A stretch of 47,280 bases of DNA from Acidobacteriota bacterium (lineage in GTDB: Bacteria > Acidobacteriota > Blastocatellia > Pyrinomonadales > Pyrinomonadaceae): the NCBI GenBank assembly GCA_018269005.1, contig JAFDVK010000056.1, positions 1-47,280 on the forward strand, read 5' to 3'. The notes under the pieces were generated by a model. The model had not been told where the DNA came from. It did not search any database and saw nothing but the letters and a program-made list of their open reading frames with translations. Below are positions 1 to 6,383 of the stretch, piece after piece. The translations under genes and the position numbers were made by a program. The first letter of the stretch is position 1. Every line of letters begins with the position of its first letter.

Positions 1-125
1 ATGCCTCCGCGCAGGGTTCTCAAAGTGGCCTCCATCTCCTCTATGCGCTGGAGGAGGTCGAGGGCGACTGCTTCCCTTGCGTCTCGCCACTCTCCATAAT
101 TTACAGCGCCACCACGCTTATCCCG
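1..125. repeat. Left copy of the 125-bp terminal repeat (circular overlap)
   Basis: These 125 bases are identical to the last 125 bases of the window (47156-47280). Both copies lie inside one small minus-strand gene that is complete only when the ends are joined. The repeat therefore most simply reflects assembly of a circular or circularly permuted molecule, although a short true direct terminal repeat is not excluded by the sequence. Confidence 0.95.
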
Positions 126-173
126 GACCATCGCGTCTAGCCTGGCCTGAAGGGATGACGGGTTAGTCGGCAT
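1..173 (-). CDS. Small hypothetical protein spanning the circular join (5' part)
   Basis: This is the 5' part of a 78-codon gene that starts with ATG at 173 and continues across the join to a TGA at 47094-47092. The joined protein begins MPTNPSSLQA, has a central helical, coil-prone segment (about residues 30-55) and ends with an IFADANAVNAFIDAAL-type helix. The start overlaps the end of the upstream gene by 11 bp, and its stop overlaps the next start as ATGA, so both edges fit the operon. The function is unknown. The C-terminal IFA...AF..A pattern recurs in the 130-residue protein at 45986-46378. Confidence 0.8.
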   Translation of the reverse strand, partial: MPTNPSSLQARLDAMVRDKRGGAVNYGEWRDAREAVALDLLQRIEEMEATLRTLRGG

Positions 174-570
174 GGGGCACCTTCCCTTTCTGACGCTCGG
201 CTTCGCGGGCTAGCGCATTTTTGACGGCCTGTTTGGGCTCCCCATCCTCCATGTCGGACGAGAAGATATACTCCGGATACCCGCGCCAGAAGAGGAGGGC
301 CCTATCGGCTTCCTCCAGCGCCTTGCGCGTCACCTCGTGGGCCTCGCGCTCTGCTGTGAGTTGAAGCTTAAAGTCACCGCATTCCGCTACCATCCCGAAG
401 ATGGCGTTCGTAATATCCACGATTGCTGCTTCGTCCTCCAGCTTGGCGGCGATGAGGGCGTAGATAACGGGGCTATGCAGTACACACGGGCTGCTCTGGG
501 TTATCCCGGTAGCGCCACATCTGAAGCACCACTCCGGGTGCTCGGCCTTCAGTTGTTCAAGGGTGGGCAT
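163..570 (-). CDS. Hypothetical protein with N-terminal Cys pair and coiled coil
   Basis: This 135-residue protein is not a family I recognise. It opens with a CxxC (WCFRCGATG) and a later Cys-x-x-His (PCVLHS), which could form a small zinc knuckle. It is then largely helical, with a Glu/Ala-rich coiled-coil-like stretch around residues 70-95. It lies in the minus-strand early-type block, 4 bp downstream of a membrane-protein gene, and overlaps the following gene by 11 bp, so it is probably co-translated with both. Zinc knuckle plus coil is a recurring layout in this block (compare 45282-45821 and 45986-46378). Confidence 0.75.
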   Translation of the reverse strand: MPTLEQLKAEHPEWCFRCGATGITQSSPCVLHSPVIYALIAAKLEDEAAIVDITNAIFGMVAECGDFKLQLTAEREAHEVTRKALEEADRALLFWRGYPEYIFSSDMEDGEPKQAVKNALAREAERQKGKVPHAD

Positions 571-574
571 GTCG

Positions 575-931
575 TCACCGAATCGGCTTCGCGGACATCA
601 CCGCATCGGGCCACCAGAAATCCCACTGGGTCTTGTTCCAATACTGGGCGCTGGCGAGCCAGGCGTTCCATTCCGCGATGTCCCTGCCGACGGTCGCCAT
701 CTCATACGACGGGTGCGAGCGCAACTCGTTGTAGGTGGCTTGGAGCGCGTCACGCTGCGCGAGATGATCGTAGGCATCCGCGCGAGCCATCGCGATAGAA
801 ACGATGAGCACTACCGCGGCCAGAGCGGAGGGAACACCGACGACCAGTGGAAAAGGAGAGTCATCGCCATGCGATTCTTCCCACAACACGCACGCGATAG
901 CAAGGACGATAGACGCGAGAAGATAGATCAT
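575..931 (-). CDS. Small two-helix membrane protein
   Basis: The 118-residue product has two predicted membrane helices near the N-terminus, about residues 2-17 (IYLLASIVLAIACVLW) and about 27-48 (FPLVVGVPSALAAVVLIVSIAM). A soluble, Trp-rich tail follows. The start codon overlaps the upstream stop as ATGA (928-931), so translation is probably coupled. It has no recognisable family. Its position among early-type genes does not suggest a lysis role; an accessory envelope function is possible but unsupported. Confidence 0.7.
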   Translation of the reverse strand: MIYLLASIVLAIACVLWEESHGDDSPFPLVVGVPSALAAVVLIVSIAMARADAYDHLAQRDALQATYNELRSHPSYEMATVGRDIAEWNAWLASAQYWNKTQWDFWWPDAVMSAKPIR

Positions 932-1146
932 GGACGACTCCGAAAAAGGAAATCTGTGGATTCATGGCTTCGGTGGAACGTGACACGGACACGAGCTTTC
1001 TTCCACACGAGATCGTAGAATTGAGTGTAGCCGTTCCGTTCACTAAACAAGGGCGGGAACCGGAAGAGGTCCCGAGCCCGAACCGAGAGCCGGAATACGC
1101 GCACGATGATCTCGTCGCGGCGGACAATGAAAGCGAGCCACTTCAT
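928..1146 (-). CDS. Small basic hypothetical protein
   Basis: This 72-residue, Arg/Phe-rich protein is encoded from an ATG at 1146 that overlaps the stop of the MazG-like gene as ATGA. Its own stop overlaps the next start in the same way, which is the main support for it being real. A longer version of the reading frame extends upstream inside the MazG-like gene, but the coupled ATG is the better start. No domain is recognised. Confidence 0.6.
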   Translation of the reverse strand: MKWLAFIVRRDEIIVRVFRLSVRARDLFRFPPLFSERNGYTQFYDLVWKKARVRVTFHRSHESTDFLFRSRP

Positions 1147-1916
1147 TTCGGGGCCCGCGGAACAAGCTGCCCGTCCCGGACGGTGTACAGTTGCAGATTG
1201 CCGTGGAGCTTGCCCGCGATCCAGGCCGCGTCTCCCTTCACCTTCGCCACGAAACTCCCCTCCTTGCGCCAGACAGCGCCCCAACACGCCGCGGGGACAC
1301 AGGAGACACTGAACTGTTTCCAGTAATTGATCATGGACGCGAGCTGGCCCATGTGGTACATGCGATGCTCGGCCTTGTGAGCGTGGGGTTCGTCCATGTG
1401 CTCAAGCATGGAGTCGATCGAGTGGTGAAAGTGCGGAACCACGACATCATGGAACTCAGCATGAATGGTCGTCAGCTTATGTTTGAGGTCCCGTTCCTCT
1501 TGCTCGGCGAAAGAGGGAGTGGGGCCACCCCTGTCAATATGGATTGTCACTCGACCGTTCTCTTCGTCCTGCTTGTCCAGCGACTCGATCCACTTGACGG
1601 CGACCGCGGCGACCTGGATCAGCTCCGCGCGAAGCTCGACCGCACTCTCCGCGTCCATGGCCTCGCTGACCTCCTCCATGAGCACGTCCGCGAAGGAGAG
1701 GACACCGTTCTTCTCGGCAACCTCACAGCGGGTTCGGAACTCCTCTGTCGAGGCGGCAAGGCCCAGCATTGCGCGTCGCGTGCCGGTGCGGACGCTGGGG
1801 GCTTCGGGATCACGGAACGTGCCCGAACGGAAATTGCGGAGCCGCTGATCGCCCCACTTCGCGATCTGATGATCGCGCTCCGCACTGACTTCCTGGAGAA
1901 TCCTCCGGCGGCTCAC
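1143..1916 (-). CDS. MazG-like (all-alpha) NTP pyrophosphohydrolase
   Basis: The 257-residue protein resembles phage MazG-like/all-alpha NTP pyrophosphohydrolases, which hydrolyse (d)NTPs or alarmone-like nucleotides to monophosphates. The N-terminus (ILQEVSAERDHQIAKWGDQ) and the helix around residues 76-110 with EEVSEAMDAES followed by ELRAELIQVAAVAVKW match the metal-binding E-x2-E layout. The second motif reads E98-L-I-Q where classical MazG has E-x2-D, so the enzyme may be divergent. The C-terminal half (from about 135) is His-rich and matches nothing I know. Translation starts at a GTG overlapping the previous stop (GTGA). Its place early in the minus-strand block suggests a role in nucleotide pools during takeover. 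Confidence 0.7.
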   Translation of the reverse strand: MSRRRILQEVSAERDHQIAKWGDQRLRNFRSGTFRDPEAPSVRTGTRRAMLGLAASTEEFRTRCEVAEKNGVLSFADVLMEEVSEAMDAESAVELRAELIQVAAVAVKWIESLDKQDEENGRVTIHIDRGGPTPSFAEQEERDLKHKLTTIHAEFHDVVVPHFHHSIDSMLEHMDEPHAHKAEHRMYHMGQLASMINYWKQFSVSCVPAACWGAVWRKEGSFVAKVKGDAAWIAGKLHGNLQLYTVRDGQLVPRAPK

Positions 1917-2308
1917 TGGGCACCCGCCTTCCGAATCGCGTCGGCGAGATCGTGGGCCCGGACACGCGACACGCGACCTTGCGCCTCCAGCGCATCGTGG
2001 TCCGGCCGCTTACGCTGGCTCACAACCTGCTCCGACCCGAACGTGTAGGCGTAGTAGGTGCGGAGGGACTTGGCCGCGGCCTCAGTGACGCGATGGATGC
2101 GCGATTCCGCCTGCTTGACCATCTGCTCGGGGGAGAGCCAGTCGGAAAGCGACGAGCCGAGCGCGGGCTTCGCCGCGACAGGGGCTTCAGGGATGACGAT
2201 CACCGGACGCGGGGGAACGGGGATGGCCTTGTAGGAGAGAAGAGAGACGACCTGACGCGCGCCGCGCAACGCCTGCTGCACGCCGTCCGGGGAGATGGGA
2301 ACGTTCAT
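1913..2308 (-). CDS. Hypothetical protein, first gene of the minus-strand early block
   Basis: A 131-residue protein of unknown function. It has a Pro/Val-rich linker near residues 28-47 and a helical, charged C-terminal half. A much longer frame extends upstream over the control region and the divergent gene at 2465, but the ATG at 2308 is preferred because everything upstream is the mirror of a better gene. It is the first gene after the divergent region 2309-2464, and its stop overlaps the GTG of the MazG-like gene. Confidence 0.65.
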   Translation of the reverse strand: MNVPISPDGVQQALRGARQVVSLLSYKAIPVPPRPVIVIPEAPVAAKPALGSSLSDWLSPEQMVKQAESRIHRVTEAAAKSLRTYYAYTFGSEQVVSQRKRPDHDALEAQGRVSRVRAHDLADAIRKAGAQ

Positions 2309-2464
2309 GTTGGGCTCCAGCGGCTCCGTGCCGCGATGGGTCAATTTCCCACCCTGGAAAGGGCAAGTCAACAAGAAAATTTGTCGCTTGCCAAAAAAGT
2401 TTGTCTCTGCCAGGGTGGACTTTGCCCGGTCGCGGAGAACGGGCCCATTCATCGGAGAATCCCC
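2309..2464. promoter_or_regulatory. Divergent control region with inverted and direct repeats
   Basis: This 156-bp spacer separates the minus-strand block starting at 2308 from the plus-strand replication block starting at 2465. A perfect 9-bp inverted repeat, CCACCCTGG (2349-2357) and CCAGGGTGG (2410-2418), brackets an A/T-richer core. Inside lie two similar direct elements, TTTGTCGCTTGCCA (2380-2393) and TTTGTCTCTGCCA (2400-2412), offset by 20 bp, about two helical turns. This layout suggests operators for a regulator controlling both directions. No clean sigma-70 promoter is obvious by eye, so exact promoters are not assigned. Confidence 0.6.
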
Positions 2465-3007
2465 ATGACCGAATTCCCCATCGGATCGAAAGTCCGTGTC
2501 GTAGGTGACGAGTACGACATGGTTTACACCCTCGAAGGCATCACCGAGGTCGGCAACCGCAAGAAGGCGGCGCTGATGGACGACTTCGGGAACATCAGCA
2601 CGGTCCCCTTCGGCAAGCTGGCCGAGCCCCGCAAGCGCGAGAAGAAGTCCCGGCCCTACAAGCTCCCTACGCTGGGCCATCCCATCAGCGCCTTCGATCC
2701 CGATCACGTCGCCACGCACCCGACGATCCGGCTGTTCCTCAAGAACAAGGTCAGCGACGCGCATCTCGAAACGAGTATCCGCGCCGAGAAGCTGGACACA
2801 GCCTCCGCCCACTCGGATGCTGTCGCCGCGCTGGCGCTCGTCCTGGCCGCCCATGTCCCTGCCGAGCCGAAGCGGCTCCTGTGGATGAAGCTCCACACGC
2901 CCGAACCGGAGCACGTGCAGTTGCTCCGTGACGCCATCGTGCATCACGCGACCCGCGCCCATGCCGCCAAGCTCACCAAGGTCATCGACGCCGAGCCCGT
3001 CGGATGA
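2465..3007 (+). CDS. Hypothetical protein opening the replication block
   Basis: This 180-residue protein starts at the ATG at 2465 behind a GGAG element. The longer upstream frame crosses the control region and is rejected. The N-terminus (PIGSKVRVVGDEYDMVYTLEGI) looks like a small KOW/SH3-type beta barrel. The rest is helical with many Lys, Arg and His, consistent with nucleic-acid binding, but no family is recognised. Its stop overlaps the primase start (ATGA at 3004-3007), so it is translated together with the primase and may be an accessory replication factor. Confidence 0.7.
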   Translation: MTEFPIGSKVRVVGDEYDMVYTLEGITEVGNRKKAALMDDFGNISTVPFGKLAEPRKREKKSRPYKLPTLGHPISAFDPDHVATHPTIRLFLKNKVSDAHLETSIRAEKLDTASAHSDAVAALALVLAAHVPAEPKRLLWMKLHTPEPEHVQLLRDAIVHHATRAHAAKLTKVIDAEPVG

Positions 3008-4560
3008 TCGAACGCTTCGCTGCCCTATTCCGGGGCGGGGGTGACGTTCATGGACAGGTGATTCCCGACGGCACCGCGAAGGGCCGCGCGTCAACTGTCA
3101 AGATGCCCGCGCAACTCGGCGACTATCGGGACCACCTCTCAGGCAAAGTCGGCCTGGGGGTGGTGCCGGTGGATCACCGTGGGCTGTGCTGGTTCGGCGC
3201 AGTGGACGTGGACGCGCACGACGACGGACACGAGGTGGATCACCTCAAGCTCGAAGCCCTGCTACGGGGTCTCAAGCATCCGGTTCTCGTGACGCAGACA
3301 CGGCGGAAGGGCGCGCACGTCTACGTGTTCGGCAAGGAACCGCTCCCGGCCGCGGACCTCAGAACCTACCTCGGCAAGCTCGCCGTCATCGTGAAGGGGT
3401 TCGGGAATCCGATTGAGGTGTTCCCGAAGCAGGGGCACCTCGACGCGAACAACAAGGGAACATGGATCAACCTCCCGTACTTCGACGCGGAGAACGGTCA
3501 TCGGTACTGCATTCACGACGCGCAGCCGCAATCGCTTGAGGAGTTCCTGGATCTCGCGGAAGCGCGCGCCCTGACCGTGGACGAGCTGCGCGGCTTCGCG
3601 GGGCACGTGGTAGAGGAGCTGGACTTCACGGACGCGCCGCCCTGCATCATCCGGTTGCGCGAAGAAGGCAACGTGGACATCGGCGCGCGGAACAACGCGC
3701 TCTACAACTACGGCGTGATGCTCCTCAAGATGGGCAAGGACCGCGACGGGATTTACGAGCACCTCCAGGAGTTCAACCGGATGGTGATGAGCGGCGAGGC
3801 CACCGCGAAGACGTTGAAGGAGATGGCCCAACGGATCACGGCCGCAGGAACATACAACTACCTCTGCCAAGAAGAGCCGATATGCTCGCGCTGCGACAAG
3901 ACCACATGCAACACTAGGAAATTCGGATGGAAGACCGCCTACACACGCGAGGATGGCGCGGTCGCGCTGCGCTCGGTATTCACGAAACTCACCATCGTCG
4001 AATCGGAACCACCTACCTACTACCTGCACGTGAACAACCGGCGCGTGCAGATGGAGGCCGAGGAACTGCTCAACTACCGGAACGTCCGCATCCGCGTCAT
4101 GCAGCAGGCGGACTTCCAAGTGCCGCCGCTGAAATCGAACGCATGGGAGGCCGTCTTCCAATCCCTGTTCCATGACCGCGAACTACTCCCCGCCCCCGCC
4201 ACGGCGAACGAAGACATGGCCGTGCTGGCGACATTGTTCGACTGGTGCAAGAACGCGGAAACGGTGGACTACGACCAGAAGCCTCGCATCAGCGTGCCGG
4301 ACGATCTCATCAAGGGCCGCCCTATCGTCATGGTGGACCCGGATTCCGGCGCGCTGCGAACCTACTTCCGCGCACAGGACTTGGAACGCGAACTCAAGCG
4401 CCGGAAGATCAGCGGGTACACGGGGCGGGAACTCTGGGCGGTCATGCAGAAGCAGCGTTGCACATACGAGACGCTGGCGAACGGAATGGAAAGCTGGTCG
4501 AAACCCTTCGTGCCCAATGGCACGACACTAGAGGCACCTGTGCCGGAAGAGAGGTTCTAA
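3004..4560 (+). CDS. Archaeo-eukaryotic-type (AEP) primase
   Basis: The 518-residue protein carries the hallmarks of the archaeo-eukaryotic primase superfamily, close in pattern to the primase domains of TOTE-type systems. There is an acidic D-x-D pair in FGAVDVDAHD (D68, D70), the s-x-H motif in KGAHVYVFG (H105), and a third acidic position with EVFPKQ (E138) followed by a strand of the WINLPYF type. A later Cys cluster (CQEEPICSRCDKTTC, roughly residues 287-305) probably binds zinc. The C-terminal region (from about 330) is helical and unassigned. It would make primers, or polymerise on its own, for the family A polymerase encoded downstream. No DnaG or DnaB-type gene is visible, so priming appears to rest on this protein. 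Confidence 0.8.
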   Translation: MIERFAALFRGGGDVHGQVIPDGTAKGRASTVKMPAQLGDYRDHLSGKVGLGVVPVDHRGLCWFGAVDVDAHDDGHEVDHLKLEALLRGLKHPVLVTQTRRKGAHVYVFGKEPLPAADLRTYLGKLAVIVKGFGNPIEVFPKQGHLDANNKGTWINLPYFDAENGHRYCIHDAQPQSLEEFLDLAEARALTVDELRGFAGHVVEELDFTDAPPCIIRLREEGNVDIGARNNALYNYGVMLLKMGKDRDGIYEHLQEFNRMVMSGEATAKTLKEMAQRITAAGTYNYLCQEEPICSRCDKTTCNTRKFGWKTAYTREDGAVALRSVFTKLTIVESEPPTYYLHVNNRRVQMEAEELLNYRNVRIRVMQQADFQVPPLKSNAWEAVFQSLFHDRELLPAPATANEDMAVLATLFDWCKNAETVDYDQKPRISVPDDLIKGRPIVMVDPDSGALRTYFRAQDLERELKRRKISGYTGRELWAVMQKQRCTYETLANGMESWSKPFVPNGTTLEAPVPEERF

Positions 4561-4561
4561 A

Positions 4562-5203
4562 ATGAATAAACCTCAGGAATTCGTGTTCCATGTACCGAAC
4601 GGCCCAGGGGGCAAGGACAGGATTTTTGTGTTGGGTCCCGGGGGCGGAATGCGGAACAATCACCGAGAAGAATCCATCCAGTACCATCCGACAGAGGGTC
4701 AATGGGCTCTGTACCAGCGCAAGGAACGGAAATTCATTCGTGGAAGCAAGGCTGTGCGAAAACATGTCTTGGACCGGTGGACCACGGAGGATGACTTGGA
4801 CCGGTGGACCACGGAGGATGACTTGAGGGGGCTCATTTCTTTCGTCGTTCCTGACCCCACTCCCGTCTCCGCTGCCGACGAGCATATCGCGCTTCTTGCT
4901 ACGCTCGACGCGCACGCGGAAGGGATGGAACCGGACAAGTCCACGACCATCGCCAGCGAGGCCCACGCGCTCGTCACGGGCCCCAAGGCGGAAGCCTATG
5001 GCACGTGGCTGTCGAACATGACGCGCGCAGCGGACATCTTGAACACCGTCTACGGCATCGATCTGGCCCCGACGGATATCGTCAGGGTCCTGCTCGCTGT
5101 GAAACTGAGCCGCGACTTCCACAAGCCGCAGCGAGACAATCCGGTGGACATCGCCGGGTACTACTCGGGGCTCGCGGAACTGGATGCGAGGTACAAGAAA
5201 TGA
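4562..5203 (+). CDS. DUF6378-like phage protein with internal duplication
   Basis: A 213-residue protein whose C-terminal 80 residues match the common phage DUF6378 pattern: EAHALVTGPKAEAYG, then an aliphatic helix, then LLAVKLSRDF and DNPVDIAGYYSG. Its biochemical role is unknown; the family sits among nucleotide-metabolism and replication genes in many phages. The N-terminal half is unrelated and contains two adjacent identical 9-residue units (LDRWTTEDD) produced by an exact 27-bp tandem duplication. The stop overlaps the start of the next gene as ATGA. Confidence 0.7.
   Translation: MNKPQEFVFHVPNGPGGKDRIFVLGPGGGMRNNHREESIQYHPTEGQWALYQRKERKFIRGSKAVRKHVLDRWTTEDDLDRWTTEDDLRGLISFVVPDPTPVSAADEHIALLATLDAHAEGMEPDKSTTIASEAHALVTGPKAEAYGTWLSNMTRAADILNTVYGIDLAPTDIVRVLLAVKLSRDFHKPQRDNPVDIAGYYSGLAELDARYKK
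4768..4821 (+). repeat. Exact 27-bp in-frame tandem duplication
   Basis: Two consecutive identical 27-bp units occupy 4768-4794 and 4795-4821, adding nine residues to the DUF6378-like protein. The absence of any mismatch points to a recent event, or to an assembly artefact of a polymorphic repeat. Confidence 0.95.
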
Positions 5204-5388
5204 TTCAGGAACGCCCCAATTATTTGACGAAGGCTCAGGTTGTGCGCGCGCTTGGGCTTCAAGCGTACTACCTGCTCGCGCCGCTTCTGCGGCGGGCCAA
5301 AGTCCGCACGCACCTCTTCCACGGCACGCGCATGATCCACCGACTCGATCTGCCCGCGATCCTGGCCGCGCTTCAGGAGACGAAATGA
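5200..5388 (+). CDS. Small HTH-like protein
   Basis: A 62-residue protein whose ATG overlaps the preceding stop (ATGA). The layout YLTKAQVVRALGL-(turn)-PLLRRAKVRTHLFHGTRMIHRLDLPAIL resembles a MerR/excisionase-type winged HTH, in which a helix pair is followed by a short wing and a last helix. This is a guess from pattern only. It is followed by another ATGA overlap, so it belongs to a tightly coupled string of small genes. Confidence 0.6.
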   Translation: MIQERPNYLTKAQVVRALGLQAYYLLAPLLRRAKVRTHLFHGTRMIHRLDLPAILAALQETK

Positions 5389-5495
5389 ACATTCTACTCA
5401 TCGTGCTCGCCACTCTCGCGGTACTTGACGTACTCGCGATCCTGGTCTATCTGGTGTTGCGAGTGATCTTCTTGAACCCCAACAACTACAAGTAG
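5385..5495 (+). CDS. 36-residue single-helix membrane protein
   Basis: The ATG overlaps the preceding stop (ATGA). The product is almost entirely one hydrophobic helix (NILLIVLATLAVLDVLAIL and onward) with a short polar tail, as expected of a membrane microprotein. No function can be assigned. Confidence 0.6.
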   Translation: MNILLIVLATLAVLDVLAILVYLVLRVIFLNPNNYK

Positions 5496-5504
5496 GAGTC
5501 AGAG

Positions 5505-5951
5505 ATGACCAAAGCAACGAAAACAGACATGGATCGCTTCGTCCGAGCGATCAGTGGCCAGACGTGGCAGATTCAGGGTCGCAGCGACATCGCCGAAGGA
5601 CTCAAGGTGGCATTCATCGGGCCCAACAAGGACAGCATCGTGGCCCGGGTACAGGACGACTTCGCAGAGGATGTCTGCACCATCAACAACCTCGCGCTCC
5701 GCGTGTTTCGTGACGCGGAACGGTGCGACAAGTGGCGACAAGTAGCGCTGGGTCTGGCTGCGCTGATGCTCTCACAGACCCCCGAAGGCAAGGGTCGCTG
5801 CAATGTGTGCGGCATGATCGAGATGCACCTCCCCAAGTGCCCGACGCTGCCGCTGTTCAACAACATCAAGTACCTGGACCGCCACGAGCGCGCCGCAGAA
5901 GGCGTCATCGACGCAGAGGAGACGGGCAATGCGTCAGTCGATCAGGGATAA
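5505..5951 (+). CDS. Hypothetical protein with a Cys/His cluster
   Basis: A 148-residue protein starting behind an AGGAG element. A C-terminal cluster reading RCNVCGMIEMHLPKC (CxxC, His, Cys) is a plausible zinc site. The N-terminal part is mixed alpha/beta without a recognised domain. Its end overlaps the next gene by 23 bp. Confidence 0.7.
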   Translation: MTKATKTDMDRFVRAISGQTWQIQGRSDIAEGLKVAFIGPNKDSIVARVQDDFAEDVCTINNLALRVFRDAERCDKWRQVALGLAALMLSQTPEGKGRCNVCGMIEMHLPKCPTLPLFNNIKYLDRHERAAEGVIDAEETGNASVDQG

Positions 5952-6279
5952 CCTCCTTCGCCAGGAGGTCGTGACGCTGGAAGGCCAGCGGCCGATGTCG
6001 GACTGCCCGTTCAATCCGGTATACATCCCGGCGTGGCAGAACGTCATCACGTGCCCTATCTGCGGGCATGAAACCGTCGCTGGCCTGAAGCACATGGACG
6101 ATTCGCTTCCGCTCGTGCAGGAGTACTTCCGGCACATTCGCGCGCGACCCGCGTCGCCGGAGACGATCACGCTCTTCTACCTCAAATTGCTGCGCCACTG
6201 GCTTGACGTGCGCTCGCGCTACGAGGTGGCCATCGCGTTCAACAAGACCAGCATCAAGATGCCGAAGGTGCCCGCGTGA
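5929..6279 (+). CDS. Hypothetical protein with CxxC
   Basis: This 116-residue protein contains one CPICGHE motif that could be half of a zinc ribbon, with a further Cys at SDCPF, followed by a helical C-terminus. It overlaps the gene before it, and its stop overlaps a GTG start after it. No family is recognised. Confidence 0.65.
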   Translation: MRQSIRDNLLRQEVVTLEGQRPMSDCPFNPVYIPAWQNVITCPICGHETVAGLKHMDDSLPLVQEYFRHIRARPASPETITLFYLKLLRHWLDVRSRYEVAIAFNKTSIKMPKVPA

Positions 6280-6383
6280 GGAAACTACCGACTGAAGTGA
6301 AGTGGTCGCTGTTCGTGGACATCCTCATCTGCATGTGCGGAGTCGCAGCATGCGTGATGGGGCTCTGGGGGCGGGGGAAGTGA
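6276..6383 (+). CDS. 35-residue single-helix membrane protein
   Basis: A short gene starting at GTG 6276, overlapping the preceding stop (GTGA), and ending at TGA 6381-6383, which in turn overlaps a GTG that can start the helicase. The peptide has a polar N-terminus (RKLPTEVKWS) and one Cys-rich hydrophobic segment (LFVDILICMCGVAACVMGLW). Support comes from the double start/stop overlap and the membrane helix; there is no homology call. Confidence 0.5.
   Translation: MRKLPTEVKWSLFVDILICMCGVAACVMGLWGRGK

Noticed and set aside
1..125. Phage physical ends with a short direct terminal repeat
   Set aside because: The repeat lies inside a small gene far from the terminase genes, and the frame is intact across the join; circular assembly overlap is simpler.
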